Source: Geodermatophilus dictyosporus
GTDB lineage: Bacteria > Actinomycetota > Actinomycetes > Mycobacteriales > Geodermatophilaceae
Direction of reading: 5' to 3'
NCBI RefSeq assembly: GCF_900115505.1
Contig: NZ_FOWQ01000002.1
Location: 511,145 to 575,144, forward strand
Length of the DNA stretch: 64,000 nt
Numbering within the stretch: the stretch's first letter is position 1; every line of letters starts with the position of its first letter. Shown here one piece after another: positions 10,738 to 19,783 of this stretch. The notes beneath the pieces are model-generated. The model worked only from the letters and a program-made list of their open reading frames with translations, ran no database searches and was not told where the DNA came from. The position numbers were made by a program, and so were the translations under genes.

Positions 10738-12081
10738 CTACCCGACGGCGGAGACGACCTCGGCCAGGCGCCGGGCGATCCCGTCGGCCTGTTCCTGCGT
10801 GGGGGCCTCGACCATCACGCGGACCAGCTGCTCGGTGCCCGACGGGCGCAGCAGCACCCGGCCGTCGTCGCCGAGCTCGGTCTCGGCGGCGTTGACCGCA
10901 CCGGCGACCTCCTCGCTCTCGACGACGGCGATGCGGTCGCGGACGGGCACGTTGACCAGCGTCTGCGGCAGCCGCTGCACCACGGAGGCGAGCTCGGCCA
11001 GCGAGGCGCCGGTGACCGCCATGCGCGAGAGCAGGGCCAGGCCGGTCAGCAGGCCGTCGCCGGTGGTGGCGTGGTCGAGGAAGACCAGGTGGCCGCTCTG
11101 CTCCCCGCCGAGGCTCAGCCCCCGGGCGCGCAGCGCCTCGAGCACGTAGCGGTCGCCGACGGCGGTGGTGTGCACCGCGATGCCGGCGTCGCGCATCGTG
11201 TGGTGGAAGCCCAGGTTGCTCATCACCGTGGCGACGACGGTGTCCTGGGTGAGCGCGCCGCGCTCCTTGAGGCCGAGGGCGCAGACGGCGAGGATCGCGT
11301 CGCCGTCGACGACCTGGCCGTCGGCGGTGACCGCCAGGCAGCGGTCGGCGTCGCCGTCGTGCGCGATGCCGAGGTCGGCCCCGGTCTCGCGGACGGCCTC
11401 GGTGAGCGGGCCCAGGTGGGTGGAGCCCACGCCGTCGTTGGTGTTCCAGCCGTCGGGCTCGCCACCGATCACGGTGACCGCGGCGCCGGCACGGCGGTAG
11501 ACGTCCGGCGCGCAGGTCGCGGCCGAGCCGTGCGCGCAGTCGACGACCAGGCGCAGCCCCTCGACGGGCGCGGGGAGCGTCGACAGCAGGTGGGCGGCGT
11601 AGTCGCCGGCGCCGCCGGGCAGGTCGCGGACCCGGCCGACGTCCGCCCCGGTCGGGCGGTGGCCGGGGCCGTCCCCGGCGAGCACGGTCCGCTCGATGGC
11701 GGCCTCGACGGCGTCGGGCAGCTTGTGCCCGCCGCGGCTGAACAGCTTGATGCCGTTGTCGGGCATCGGGTTGTGGCTCGCCGAGATCATCACGCCGAGG
11801 TCCGCGCCGGTGGAGGCGGTGAGGAAGGCGACGGCGGGGGTGGGCAGCACCCCCACGCGCAGCACCTCCGCGCCCGCGCTGGCCAGGCCGGCCACCACGG
11901 CGGCCTCCAGCATCTCCCCGCTGGCGCGGGGGTCACGGCCGACGACCGCGACGGGACGTGAGGTCCCGTCGCGGTCGGCGAGCACGCCGGCGGCCGCCCG
12001 GGCCACCGAGAGGGCCAACTCCGGCGTGAGGTCGGCGTTGGCCCGACCCCGGACGCCGTCGGTCCCGAAGAGGCGACCCAC
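10738..12081 (-). CDS. glmM: Phosphoglucosamine mutase
   Basis: GlmM converts glucosamine-6-phosphate to glucosamine-1-phosphate. The 447-residue protein starts [12 protein letters not shown]. It has the phosphoserine loop [15 protein letters not shown] near residue 100, the metal-binding DGDADRC near 245 and the substrate loop GGEQSGH near 325. [14 protein letters not shown] near the end binds phosphate. It begins 11 bases after the rpsI stop, so it is probably co-transcribed with rplM-rpsI. Confidence 0.97.
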   Translation of the reverse strand: MGRLFGTDGVRGRANADLTPELALSVARAAAGVLADRDGTSRPVAVVGRDPRASGEMLEAAVVAGLASAGAEVLRVGVLPTPAVAFLTASTGADLGVMISASHNPMPDNGIKLFSRGGHKLPDAVEAAIERTVLAGDGPGHRPTGADVGRVRDLPGGAGDYAAHLLSTLPAPVEGLRLVVDCAHGSAATCAPDVYRRAGAAVTVIGGEPDGWNTNDGVGSTHLGPLTEAVRETGADLGIAHDGDADRCLAVTADGQVVDGDAILAVCALGLKERGALTQDTVVATVMSNLGFHHTMRDAGIAVHTTAVGDRYVLEALRARGLSLGGEQSGHLVFLDHATTGDGLLTGLALLSRMAVTGASLAELASVVQRLPQTLVNVPVRDRIAVVESEEVAGAVNAAETELGDDGRVLLRPSGTEQLVRVMVEAPTQEQADGIARRLAEVVSAVG

Positions 12082-12092
12082 GGGCGGACCGG

Positions 12093-12512
12093 TCAGCGCT
12101 TCGAGTACTGCGGCGCCTTGCGGGCCTTCTTCAGGCCGTACTTCTTGCGCTCCTTGACCCGCGCGTCACGGGTGAGGAAGCCGGCCTTCTTCAGCGCGGG
12201 ACGGTCCTCGGCCTCGACCTCGATGAGGGCGCGGGCGATGGCCAGGCGCAGCGCGCCGGCCTGGCCGGTGACGCCGCCGCCCTTGAGCAGGCCGATGACG
12301 TCGTACTGCTCGGTCTTCTCGAGGGTGACGAACGGCTCGCGGATGAGCTGCTGGTGCACCTTGTTCGGGAAGTACTGCTCGAGGGTGCGGCCGTTGAGGC
12401 GGAACTGGCCGGTGCCCGGCACGAGCCGCACGCGGACGACGGCCTCCTTGCGCCGGCCGACGGTCTGGACGGGACGCCCCTCGGCGTCGGTCACGGTCAG
12501 GGCGGAGGTCAC
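12093..12512 (-). CDS. rpsI: 30S ribosomal protein S9
   Basis: The 139-residue S9 has the family core [17 protein letters not shown], the middle motif [19 protein letters not shown] and the basic C-terminus [11 protein letters not shown] that reaches the P-site tRNA. The GTG at 12512 overlaps the rplM stop by 4 bases. S9 and L13 are encoded together in most bacteria. Confidence 0.97.
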   Translation of the reverse strand: MTSALTVTDAEGRPVQTVGRRKEAVVRVRLVPGTGQFRLNGRTLEQYFPNKVHQQLIREPFVTLEKTEQYDVIGLLKGGGVTGQAGALRLAIARALIEVEAEDRPALKKAGFLTRDARVKERKKYGLKKARKAPQYSKR

Positions 12513-12952
12513 TGGGCCACCTGCTTGATCTCGAAGGTCTGGGGCTGCTGGGCGGAGTGCGGGTGCTCCGGACCCGCGTACACCTTCAGCTTCTTGACCA
12601 TCTGCCGGCCCAGGCTGTTGTGCGGCAGCATGCCCTTCACCGCGCGCTCGACGACGCGGTCGGGGTGGGTGCGCAGCTGGTCGCCGACGTTGATGGCGCG
12701 CAGGCCGCCCGGGTAGCCGGAGTGGCGGTAGGCGGTCTTCTGGTCGCGCTTGGAGCCGGTCAGCGCGATCTTGTTCGCGTTCACGACGACGACGAAGTCG
12801 CCGACGTCGACGTGCGGGGCGAACTGGGGCTTGTGCTTGCCGCGCAGCAGGGTCGCGACCTGGCTGGCGAGTCGACCGAGCACCACGTCGGTGGCGTCGA
12901 TGACGTGCCAGGCGCGGGTGACCTCGCCGGGCTTGGGTGTGTACGTGCGCAC
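12509..12952 (-). CDS. rplM: 50S ribosomal protein L13
   Basis: The 147-residue L13 starts (GTG) with [19 protein letters not shown] and shows the signature [20 protein letters not shown]. It is an early-assembly 23S rRNA-binding protein. It leads the rplM-rpsI-glmM unit. An upstream gap of about 200 bases separates it from the carbonic anhydrase gene and holds a candidate extended -10 promoter. Confidence 0.97.
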   Translation of the reverse strand: MRTYTPKPGEVTRAWHVIDATDVVLGRLASQVATLLRGKHKPQFAPHVDVGDFVVVVNANKIALTGSKRDQKTAYRHSGYPGGLRAINVGDQLRTHPDRVVERAVKGMLPHNSLGRQMVKKLKVYAGPEHPHSAQQPQTFEIKQVAQ

Positions 12953-13027
12953 GGCGCTCGTGTCTCCGTCGTCGTCGGGGCGGCTGGTGGGATCGCCTCA
13001 CCGAGCACGGGAGACGGGGACGGCACG

Positions 13028-13063
13028 CGCGCACCAGCCGGCGGCCGCGCACCAGCCGACGAC
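13028..13063. repeat. Two-copy 18-bp tandem repeat
   Basis: Two adjacent 18-bp units beginning CGCGCACCAGCCG lie at 13028-13045 and 13046-13063, with two mismatches. They overlap the predicted -10 of rplM, so they lie in the transcription start region on the minus strand. This could be a regulator site or chance in GC-rich DNA. Confidence 0.5.
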
Positions 13064-13067
13064 GATA
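13062..13067 (-). promoter_or_regulatory. Candidate extended -10 for rplM
   Basis: On the minus strand TGGTATCGT reads as a TGn-extended -10 box (TATCGT), about 110 bases before the rplM start. The -35 region is poor. The same TATCGT hexamer serves in the better rpsL promoter. Confidence 0.4.
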
Positions 13068-13153
13068 CCAGTCGGTCCGCAGGGCCGACGCGGCCCGGCC
13101 GTCGACGGCGTCCCGCTCAGCGGTCCGTGCCGGTCACGCCTCGGGGTGCGGTC

Positions 13154-13639
13154 TCAGTCGACCCGGCGCAGGCGCCCCGTCGAGACGTCGTAGACGGTGC
13201 CGCAGACGTCCTTCGAGAGCAGGAAGGGGCTCTCCTGCAGCAGCCGGATCGACTCGCGGACGTCCTCGTCGACGTCGGTGAAGGCGCGCGCCGGCCACGG
13301 GGGCCGGACGCCGGTGGCCTGCTCGACGAGGTCGGCGAAGGAGGCGTCGTCGGTCTTCTGCAGGCCGCAGTCGGTGTGGTGCACCAGCACGACCTCGCGG
13401 GTGCCGAGCAGGTGCTGGGAGATGGTCAGCGACCGGATGGTGTCGTCAGTGACGACCCCGCCCGCGTTGCGGATGACGTGCGCGTCACCCACCTCCAGGC
13501 CGAGCAGCGGGAACAGCGGCATGCGCGAGTCCATGCAGGCGACGACGGCGACCTTCCGCTTCGGCGCGACCGGCAGCTGACCGGCGAAGTCCCGGGCCCA
13601 CTCCTCGTTGGCGGCCAGCATCCGCTCGTACTCGGCCAC
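13154..13639 (-). CDS. Beta-class carbonic anhydrase
   Basis: A 161-residue zinc enzyme interconverting CO2 and bicarbonate. The ligand motifs are visible: CMDSR (Cys and Asp-Arg dyad, near residue 35) and HHTDCGL (His and Cys, near 90). The short length matches the small mycobacterial type such as Rv1284. The GTG start at 13639 gives VAEYERMLAAN. It lies alone between rplM and the divergent moeA, with a spacer of about 160 bases to moeA. Confidence 0.92.
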   Translation of the reverse strand: MAEYERMLAANEEWARDFAGQLPVAPKRKVAVVACMDSRMPLFPLLGLEVGDAHVIRNAGGVVTDDTIRSLTISQHLLGTREVVLVHHTDCGLQKTDDASFADLVEQATGVRPPWPARAFTDVDEDVRESIRLLQESPFLLSKDVCGTVYDVSTGRLRRVD

Positions 13640-13802
13640 GTGCGGCTCCTCTCGTGTGGCGGCAGGGGGAGTTCCCGCACGGCTGAGGCGCGCGGGCGTG
13701 GGGAGAGCTTCCTATGCCGCTCCGGCGTCCGCACGCGGCCTGCCCGCCCGGGGTCCCGGACACCCGCCAGCCGGACGCCGGCCCATCCGCCAGGATGACC
13801 GG

Positions 13803-14996
13803 GTGCGCACGGTCGAGGAACACCAGGCGGCGGTGGCCGCCCTGCTCGCACCGCTCGGCGAGGAGGAGGTGCCCCTGGCCGCCGCGCACGGCCGCGTCCT
13901 GGCGCGCGACGTGTCCGCGACCGTGCCGCTGCCGGGCTTCGACAACTCCGCGATGGACGGCTACGCCGCCCGCTCGGCCGAGCTGACCGGGCTGCCGGTG
14001 CGGCTGCCCGTCGCCGACGACGTCCCCGCCGGCCGCACCGACGTCGTCCCGCTCGCCCCGGGCACCGTGCAGCGGATCATGACCGGCGCGCTGCTGCCGC
14101 CGGGCGCCGACGTCGTCGTCCCGGTGGAGCTCACCGACGCCGCCACCGACGTCGTCGAGATCCGCGACGCGCCCGCCGCGGGCACCCACCTGCGCCACGC
14201 CGGGGAGGACATCACCGCGGGCACCGTCGCGCTGACCGCCGGGAGCCCGCTGGGCGCCGCGCAGCTCGGGCTGGCCGCGGCGGTCGGCGTCCGCACGCTG
14301 TGGGTGCGCCGCCGCCCGCGGGTGCTGGTGCTCTCCACCGGCAGCGAGCTGGTCGAACCCGGGGAGCCGCTGCTGCCCGGGCAGGTCTACGAGTCCAACT
14401 CGCTGCTGCTGTGCGCCGCGGTCGAGGACGCCGGCGGCACCGCCCGGCGGCTGCACTTCGTGCCCGACGACGTCGACCAGTTCCTCGGCACCGTGCGCGC
14501 CGCGCTGGCCGGGGCCGACTTGCTGGTCACCAGCGGCGGGGTGAGCGCCGGCGCCTACGAGGTGGTCAAGGACGCGTTCCGGACGCTGGGCACCGTCGAG
14601 TTCGGCAAGGTCGCCATGCAGCCGGGCGGGCCGCAGGGGGCGGGCACGGTGGACGGCGTCCCGGTGGTCACCCTGCCGGGCAACCCGGTGAGCTCGTTCG
14701 TGTCGTTCGAGGTGTTCGTGCGCCCGGCGCTGCGGCGCGCCCTCGGCCACGCGGCGCCCGACCGGCTGCGCGCGCCGGCCACCCTGACCGCGCCGCTGCG
14801 CTCCCCCGCCGGCCGGCGCCAGTTCCTGCGCGGCCGCTACGACGCGGGGCAGGTGTCCCAGGTCGGCGGGCCGGGCTCGCACCTGGTCGCCCACCTGGCC
14901 CGGGCCAACTGCCTGGTCGTCGTGCCCGAGGACGTCACCGAGCTGCCCGCGGGCGCCGCGGTCGACGTCGTCCTGATCGAGGGAGCGCTGCAGTGA
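13803..14996 (+). CDS. moeA: Molybdopterin molybdotransferase MoeA
   Basis: MoeA inserts molybdate into adenylated molybdopterin. The 397-residue protein has the N-terminal VPLPGFDNSAMDGYA motif near residue 45, the MoCF-binding LVTSGGVSAG motif and MQPGGPQGAGTVDG, and TLPGNPVSSFVSFEVF. The GTG at 13803 gives VRTVEEHQAAVAALL, where the family starts. Its stop overlaps the moaC start by 4 bases. Confidence 0.95.
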   Translation: MRTVEEHQAAVAALLAPLGEEEVPLAAAHGRVLARDVSATVPLPGFDNSAMDGYAARSAELTGLPVRLPVADDVPAGRTDVVPLAPGTVQRIMTGALLPPGADVVVPVELTDAATDVVEIRDAPAAGTHLRHAGEDITAGTVALTAGSPLGAAQLGLAAAVGVRTLWVRRRPRVLVLSTGSELVEPGEPLLPGQVYESNSLLLCAAVEDAGGTARRLHFVPDDVDQFLGTVRAALAGADLLVTSGGVSAGAYEVVKDAFRTLGTVEFGKVAMQPGGPQGAGTVDGVPVVTLPGNPVSSFVSFEVFVRPALRRALGHAAPDRLRAPATLTAPLRSPAGRRQFLRGRYDAGQVSQVGGPGSHLVAHLARANCLVVVPEDVTELPAGAAVDVVLIEGALQ

Positions 14997-15463
14997 CCGA
15001 CCGCCTGACGCACGTCGACGAGTCCGGGGCCGCCCGGATGGTCGACGTGTCCGCCAAGCCCGTCACCGCCCGGGAGGCGACCGCCGCCGGGCGGGTGCTG
15101 GTCAGCCCGGAGGTGGTCGCGCTGCTGCGCGGTCAGGGCGTGCCCAAGGGCGACGCCGTCGCCGTCGCCCGGATCGCCGGCATCGCCGGGGCCAAGCGGA
15201 CGCCGGACCTCGTGCCGCTGTGCCACCCCATCGCGCTGCACGGCGTCACCGTCGACGTGACGGTGGCCGACGACGCCGTGGAGATCGTCGCCACCGCCCG
15301 CACCGCCGACCGCACCGGGGTGGAGATGGAGGCCCTGACCTCCGTCGCCGTCGCCGGCCTGACGGTGATCGACATGGTCAAGGCCGTGGACCCGCGGGCG
15401 TCGGTCACCGACGTCCGGCTGCTGGCCAAGTCCGGCGGCAAGAGCGGGGAGTGGCGGCGGTGA
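14993..15463 (+). CDS. moaC: Cyclic pyranopterin monophosphate synthase
   Basis: MoaC makes cyclic pyranopterin monophosphate in the first stage of Moco synthesis. The 156-residue product starts VTDRLTHVDESGAARMVDVS and has the signatures DLVPLCHPIALHGV, GVEMEALTSVAVAGLTVIDM and KSGGKSGEW. The GTG start overlaps the moeA stop, and its stop overlaps the moaB start. The partner MoaA is not in the window. Confidence 0.96.
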   Translation: MTDRLTHVDESGAARMVDVSAKPVTAREATAAGRVLVSPEVVALLRGQGVPKGDAVAVARIAGIAGAKRTPDLVPLCHPIALHGVTVDVTVADDAVEIVATARTADRTGVEMEALTSVAVAGLTVIDMVKAVDPRASVTDVRLLAKSGGKSGEWRR

Positions 15464-15948
15464 GCCTGCCGGAGGGTGCGCGGGCCGTCGTCGTCACCGC
15501 GTCCAACCGCGCCTCGGCCGGGGTCTACCCCGACCGCAGCGGGCAGGCCCTGGCCGAGGGGCTGCGGGAGCTCGGCTTCGCGGTCGAGGGGCCGCACGTG
15601 CGCCCGGACGACGTCGAGGCGCTGGCCGCGGTGATCCGCGAGGCGGTCGCGTCGGGCGCCGACGTCGTCCTCACCACCGGCGGCACCGGCCTGTCCCCGA
15701 CCGACGTCACGCCCGAGGCCACCCGCGCGGTGGTCGAGCGCGAGGCCCCGGGTCTGGCCGAGGCGGTGCGCCGCCACGGCCAGCCGGAGGTGCCCACGTC
15801 CGTGCTCTCGCGCGGGATCGCCGGCACGGCCGGACGCACGCTGGTCGTGAACCTGCCCGGCTCGACCGGCGGCGTGAGGGACGGGCTCGCCGTCCTCGGC
15901 CCGCTGCTCCCCCACGTGGTCTCGCAGCTGCGCGGCGGCGACCACTGA
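15460..15948 (+). CDS. Molybdenum cofactor biosynthesis protein MoaB/Mog
   Basis: A 162-residue MogA/MoaB-fold protein that binds and adenylates molybdopterin. The motif TTGGTGLSPTDVTPEATR is near residue 70 and NLPGSTGGVRDGL is near 130. The GTG at 15460 overlaps the moaC stop by 4 bases. An in-frame GTG at 15451 exists but lies inside moaC and lacks the coupling geometry. Third gene of the moeA-moaC-moaB unit. Confidence 0.93.
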   Translation: MSLPEGARAVVVTASNRASAGVYPDRSGQALAEGLRELGFAVEGPHVRPDDVEALAAVIREAVASGADVVLTTGGTGLSPTDVTPEATRAVVEREAPGLAEAVRRHGQPEVPTSVLSRGIAGTAGRTLVVNLPGSTGGVRDGLAVLGPLLPHVVSQLRGGDH

Positions 15949-15971
15949 GCGAGGCACCCGACGTCGAGGTC

Positions 15972-16372
15972 TCCTCGCCGGCTGGGAGGTCGAGTGCTGC
16001 CACCCGCCGCCCGGCGAGGGCGACCGGGTCAGCCGGTCGCTCGTCTGGCAGGACTCCCCTGCCGGCCCCGGACCACGCGGACCTCGGCCTGCTCCTCCAC
16101 CACCGGCTGGTGACCGCCTGGTGGCCCGACCGCGGGACCGAGGTGCCCGGGCCGGGGCCGGCTCACGGTCGACGCCCACGGCGGTGTCCCCCGCCAGGCG
16201 CCGCCTCCCACCGGCCGGGTGGTGCGGGTCCAGGTGGTCGAGCAGGTCGTCCAGCCGGTCCCCGCCGGCGACCTGCGTCGCGGTCGACGGCGCGTTCGCG
16301 CTGCGCCCGGTGCAGCGCAGCCGCCGTGGTCCGGCACCAACCACCGGTCAGCCGCCTCGACGACCTACCCGG
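15972..16372 (+). pseudogene. Multiply frameshifted gene remnant (possibly DUF6578-like)
   Basis: Fragments with protein-like character occur in successive frames. LAGWEVECCHPPPGEGDRV is at 15974-16030 and ADLGLLLHHRLVTAWWPDRG around 16080-16140. VVRVQVVEQVVQPVPAGDL runs from 16219, and VAVDGAFALRPVQ follows near 16280. No single frame covers them, so at least three frameshifts are needed. The first fragment recalls the actinobacterial DUF6578 family (from memory). No start codon or ribosome site fits. The remnant fills the space between moaB and the convergent fdhD. Confidence 0.55.
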
Positions 16373-17212
16373 TCACTGCACCTGGTCGGGCAGGACGATG
16401 CGGTCGGAGCGGGCGTAGACGTTGCAGCCGTCCCCGCGGAGGAAGCCGACCAGCGTGATGCCGACGTCGGCGGCCAGCTCCACCGCCAGCGACGACGGCG
16501 CCGACACCGCGGCCAGCACCGGGATGCCGGCCATCGCCGCCTTCTGGGTGAGCTCGAAGCTCGCCCGGCCGCTGACCATCAGCACGTGCCCGGTCAGCGG
16601 CAGCCGGCCCTCGCGCACCGCGTCGCCGACCACCTTGTCCACCGCGTTGTGCCGGCCGACGTCCTCGCGCAGCGCCACCAGCTCGCCGTCGGCGGTGAAC
16701 AGCCCGGCCGCGTGCAGCCCGCCGGTCTTCTCGAACACCTGCTGGGCGGCCCGCAGCCGGTCGGGCAGCGCCAGCAGGGTGGCCAGCTCCAGCCGGGTGG
16801 GGTCGGCGGCGACGTCGTGCCGGCTGCGCGTGCGGATCGCGTCGATGCTCGCCTTGCCGCACACCCCGCACGAGCTCGAGGTGAGGAAGTTGCGGTCCAG
16901 CGCGGTGTCGGGCGGCTCCACGCCGGGCGCGAGGTCGACGTCGACGACGTTGTAGGTGTTGCGGCCCTCGTCGTCGACGGAGTTGCAGTAGCGCAGCCCG
17001 GCGACGTCCTCGATGCCGGCGATGACGCCCTCGGTGGCCAGGAAGCCGTGTACCAGGTCGAAGTCGGCCCCCGGCGTGCGCATGGTGACCGCCAGGGGCG
17101 AGCCGGCCAGGCGGATCTCCAGCGGCTCCTCGGCGGCGACCGTGTCGGGTCGGGTGGTGTGCACGGGACCCCGGATGCGCAGGACCGGGGTGCGGCTGGT
17201 GACTCGTCCCAC
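16373..17212 (-). CDS. fdhD: Formate dehydrogenase accessory sulfurtransferase FdhD
   Basis: FdhD carries sulfur from a cysteine desulfurase to the molybdenum cofactor of formate dehydrogenase. The 279-residue product has the catalytic CxxC loop [15 protein letters not shown] near residue 105 and [15 protein letters not shown] near 175. The GTG at 17212 ([15 protein letters not shown]) is chosen because upstream codons are low-complexity and would run through the divergent mobA start. No formate dehydrogenase gene lies in the window. Confidence 0.94.
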   Translation of the reverse strand: MGRVTSRTPVLRIRGPVHTTRPDTVAAEEPLEIRLAGSPLAVTMRTPGADFDLVHGFLATEGVIAGIEDVAGLRYCNSVDDEGRNTYNVVDVDLAPGVEPPDTALDRNFLTSSSCGVCGKASIDAIRTRSRHDVAADPTRLELATLLALPDRLRAAQQVFEKTGGLHAAGLFTADGELVALREDVGRHNAVDKVVGDAVREGRLPLTGHVLMVSGRASFELTQKAAMAGIPVLAAVSAPSSLAVELAADVGITLVGFLRGDGCNVYARSDRIVLPDQVQ

Positions 17213-17241
17213 GAGGGGCGACGGTACCCAGGCCCGGCCCC

Positions 17242-17247
17242 TACGGT
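17242..17247 (+). promoter_or_regulatory. Candidate -10 box TACGGT, leaderless mobA
   Basis: TACGGT ends only 6 bases before the GTG of the mobA-like gene. Transcription would start at or next to the start codon, as in the leaderless mRNAs common in actinobacteria. No Shine-Dalgarno sequence is seen between. Confidence 0.4.
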
Positions 17248-17253
17248 CGGGGC

Positions 17254-17853
17254 GTGATCGCGCCGGAGCCCCCGCCCTACGCGGCCGTGGTGCTCGCCGG
17301 CGGCCGCGCCGCGCGGCTGGGCGGGCGGGCCAAGCCCCAGTTGGAGGTGGGCGGGCGGACGATGCTGGCCGCCGTCCTGGCCGCCGTCGCCGACGCCGAC
17401 CCGCGCGTCGTCGTCGGCCCGCCGCAGCCGGTGCCCGGGGGCGTCCGCGTCGTGCGCGAGCAGCCACCCGGGGGTGGGCCGGTGGCCGCGATGCGTGCCG
17501 GGCTCTCCGCCGTCGACGCCGACGTGGTGGCGGTGCTGGCCGGCGACCTGCCCTTCCTGACCGCGTCCCTCGTGCGCGACCTGCGCGAACGGCTCACCGG
17601 CGACGGCGTCCTCGTCGTCGACGACGCCGGCCGCGACCAGTACCTGCTCGGCGTCTGGCGGACCGCTCCGCTGCGCGCCGCGCTCGCCGGCACTGCCGGG
17701 CCGGTGCCGGTGCGCCGGGTGCTCGCCCGCCTGGCCGTCACCCGCCACCACCCCGCGCGCGCACCCGGCCGGCCCGCGCCGTGGACCGACTGCGACACCC
17801 CCGCCGACCTCGAGCGGGCGCGCGCCGCGGCCCGGGACCGCGACCGGGGGTGA
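17254..17853 (+). CDS. mobA: MobA-like molybdenum cofactor guanylyl/cytidylyltransferase
   Basis: A 199-residue nucleotidyltransferase of the MobA/MocA type, adding GMP (or CMP) to molybdopterin. The nucleotide-binding signature [17 protein letters not shown] is at residues about 14-30 and [10 protein letters not shown] near 95 holds the metal-binding Asp. DQYLLGVW and [12 protein letters not shown] are further family features. MobA and MocA cannot be told apart by eye. It is divergent from fdhD. Confidence 0.88.
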   Translation: MIAPEPPPYAAVVLAGGRAARLGGRAKPQLEVGGRTMLAAVLAAVADADPRVVVGPPQPVPGGVRVVREQPPGGGPVAAMRAGLSAVDADVVAVLAGDLPFLTASLVRDLRERLTGDGVLVVDDAGRDQYLLGVWRTAPLRAALAGTAGPVPVRRVLARLAVTRHHPARAPGRPAPWTDCDTPADLERARAAARDRDRG

Positions 17854-17883
17854 CCCCACCGGGCCGCGGGTAGGGCAGCCGCC

Positions 17884-18546
17884 ATGCGCGTCGCCATCGC
17901 CGGAGCCCACGGACAGGTCGCCCGCCGCCTCGGACGCCTGCTGGCCGCCCGGGGGGACACCGTCCTCGGCCTCGTCCGCAACCCCGACCACGCCGCCGAC
18001 CTCGAGGCCGACGGCGTCTCCCCCGTCGTCCTCGACCTGGAGTCCGCCTCGGTGGACGAGGTCGCCGACGCCGTCCGCGGGTCCGACGCGGTGGTGTTCG
18101 CCGCCGGCGCCGGGCCCGGCAGCGGCGAGGCCCGCAAGCACACCGTCGACCACGGCGCGGCCGTGCTGCTCGCCGACGCGGCCGAGCGCGCGGGTGTCCG
18201 CCCCTACCTGCTGGTGTCCTCGATGGGCGTCGAGCAGGCCCGCCAGGGGACGCCGCAGGGCATGGACCCGGTGTTCGCCGTCTACCTGCAGGCCAAGCTG
18301 CGCGCCGAGGACGTGATCCTGCCGCGGCCGGGCCTCGACACCGTGATCGTGCGACCGGGGCGGCTCACCGACGACCCGGGCACCGGGCGGGTCACCCTGG
18401 CGCACGGCGTCGAGTACGGCGAGGTGCCCCGGGACGACGTCGCCGCGGTGCTGCTGGCCCTCCTCGACGCCGGGAAGACCGACGAGGTCGTCGAGCTGGT
18501 GAGCGGGGAGACCCCGATCGCCGACGCCGTCGCCGCCCTGCCCTGA
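17884..18546 (+). CDS. NAD(P)-binding SDR family protein (YwnB-like atypical SDR)
   Basis: A 220-residue Rossmann-fold protein. It starts MRVAIAGAHGQVARRLGRLL, an NAD(P)-binding GxxGxxxR motif. SDAVVFAAGAGPG, LLVSSMGV and a YLQAKLRAED segment with Tyr and Lys in the atypical SDR positions follow. Such proteins are epimerase- or reductase-like, and no substrate can be given. It begins 30 bases after mobA, and its stop abuts the convergent truA stop with no space. Confidence 0.85.
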   Translation: MRVAIAGAHGQVARRLGRLLAARGDTVLGLVRNPDHAADLEADGVSPVVLDLESASVDEVADAVRGSDAVVFAAGAGPGSGEARKHTVDHGAAVLLADAAERAGVRPYLLVSSMGVEQARQGTPQGMDPVFAVYLQAKLRAEDVILPRPGLDTVIVRPGRLTDDPGTGRVTLAHGVEYGEVPRDDVAAVLLALLDAGKTDEVVELVSGETPIADAVAALP

Positions 18547-19266
18547 TCAGGGGCGGCGCGCGCGGGTGACCTGCGCGCGGGCGGCGAGGTCGGCGTCGGG
18601 CGGGTAGTCGACCCGCACGAGGGTCAGCCCGCCGGGCGGGGCGACGAGGACGTCCCCCGCCCGTTCGCGGCGGGTCAGCAGGCCGGCCGGCCAGCCGGGG
18701 GCCCGCCGGCCCTCGCCGACCGCGAGGAGCGCCCCGACGAGGCTGCGGACCATCGAGTGGCAGAAGGCGTCGGCCGACGCGCTCACGGTCACCAGGTCGC
18801 CCTCCCGGGCCACGGCCAGCGCGAGCAGCGTGCGCACCGTGGTCGCGCCCTCCCGGCGCCGGCAGAAGGCGGCGAAGTCGTGCTCCCCGGGCATCAGCCC
18901 CGCCGCGTGGTCCATGGCCGCGGCGTCGACCCGGCGGGGCCAGCCGACGGTGTCGGCCCGGCGCAGCGGCGGGGGCCCGGAGTCGGCGTCGGTGAGCCGG
19001 TAGGCGTAGTGGCGGGCCAGCGCGCCGAAGCGGGCGTCGAAGCCGGGCGGCGCCTCCGCGACCGCGGACACGGCGACGTCGGCCGGCAGGACGCCGCGCA
19101 GCCGCCGGACCAGCCGCTCGCGCTGCTCCTCCCACGCGGCCCGGGGGACGTCGGCGTGCGCGACCTGCCCGGTGGCGTGCACGCCGGCGTCGGTGCGGCC
19201 GGCGACGGTCAGGTCGACCGGGCAGCGCAGCACCGTGGCCAGCGCCGCCTCGAGCTCGCCCTGCAC
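18547..19266 (-). CDS. truA: tRNA pseudouridine synthase A (true N-terminus upstream, start unclear)
   Basis: TruA makes pseudouridine at positions 38-40 of tRNA anticodon arms. The catalytic Asp lies in [16 protein letters not shown], and FAAFCRRRE and [14 protein letters not shown] are family motifs. The interval starts at the first normal start codon (GTG at 19266). The conserved N-terminal strand ([17 protein letters not shown] and preceding residues) is encoded in frame up to about 19344, beyond this GTG. No ATG, GTG or TTG is found in that frame for well over 100 bases further upstream. Initiation at a rare codon, or a small indel, must be considered. End gene of the alpha operon. Confidence 0.85.
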   Translation of the reverse strand: MQGELEAALATVLRCPVDLTVAGRTDAGVHATGQVAHADVPRAAWEEQRERLVRRLRGVLPADVAVSAVAEAPPGFDARFGALARHYAYRLTDADSGPPPLRRADTVGWPRRVDAAAMDHAAGLMPGEHDFAAFCRRREGATTVRTLLALAVAREGDLVTVSASADAFCHSMVRSLVGALLAVGEGRRAPGWPAGLLTRRERAGDVLVAPPGGLTLVRVDYPPDADLAARAQVTRARRP

Positions 19267-19402
19267 GGTGCGCCGGGTGGGCTGGCGGGCCCATCCGGAG
19301 AACGCGGTGCCGTCGTAGGCGACCGACAGCCGGCAACGGACGAGCCCGCCACCGGGACCGGTGGCGGGCTCGTCGTGCAGGTGCGTGTCGGTCAGCGACC
19401 GC

Positions 19403-19783
19403 TCACTTCGGGTCGGGCGCGGACTCGCCGCCCGGGGCGTGGGTGCCCGCGGTCGCCGCGTCGCCGATCTCGGCGGCCTCGATCTCCGCGGCCGCGGCCG
19501 CGGCCACGTCCGGCGGGAGGGTCGGGTCGTCGACCACGGCCAGGTTCTCCGCCTTCGGCTCCGGGGTCACGGCGCCGTCGTCCTGGCGGTCCCCGTCGGG
19601 GTTGAACAGGTCGGTGACGACCTGCTGCGCCTCGGGGTCGACGTCGCCACCGACGACGGCGGGCGAGGTGTCGCCGCCCGGCCCGGTGGTCTCGCCCTCG
19701 AACGTCGCGCCCTGGTCGCCGCCGCCGGGGCGCACCCCGGAGGCGCCGGCGTTGCCGCCCTCGCCCGGCCGGCCCTCGGTCAC
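19403..19783 (-). CDS. Acidic low-complexity protein, unknown function
   Basis: A 126-residue reading frame between rplQ and truA. The GTG at 19783 overlaps the rplQ stop by 4 bases (GTGA), the coupling pattern of real genes here. The protein is Gly/Asp/Glu/Ala-rich, without membrane segments or known motifs, ending GGESAPDPK. Its composition resembles the acidic tail of L17 just upstream, so it may have arisen from an extension of rplQ. It could also be a non-functional frame; coupling is the main argument for it. Confidence 0.5.
   Translation of the reverse strand: MTEGRPGEGGNAGASGVRPGGGDQGATFEGETTGPGGDTSPAVVGGDVDPEAQQVVTDLFNPDGDRQDDGAVTPEPKAENLAVVDDPTLPPDVAAAAAAEIEAAEIGDAATAGTHAPGGESAPDPK

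Noticed and set aside
16373-17467. Longer FdhD from a start at 17467
   Set aside because: The extra N-terminus is Ala/Arg shadow sequence opposite mobA; the family starts near 17212.
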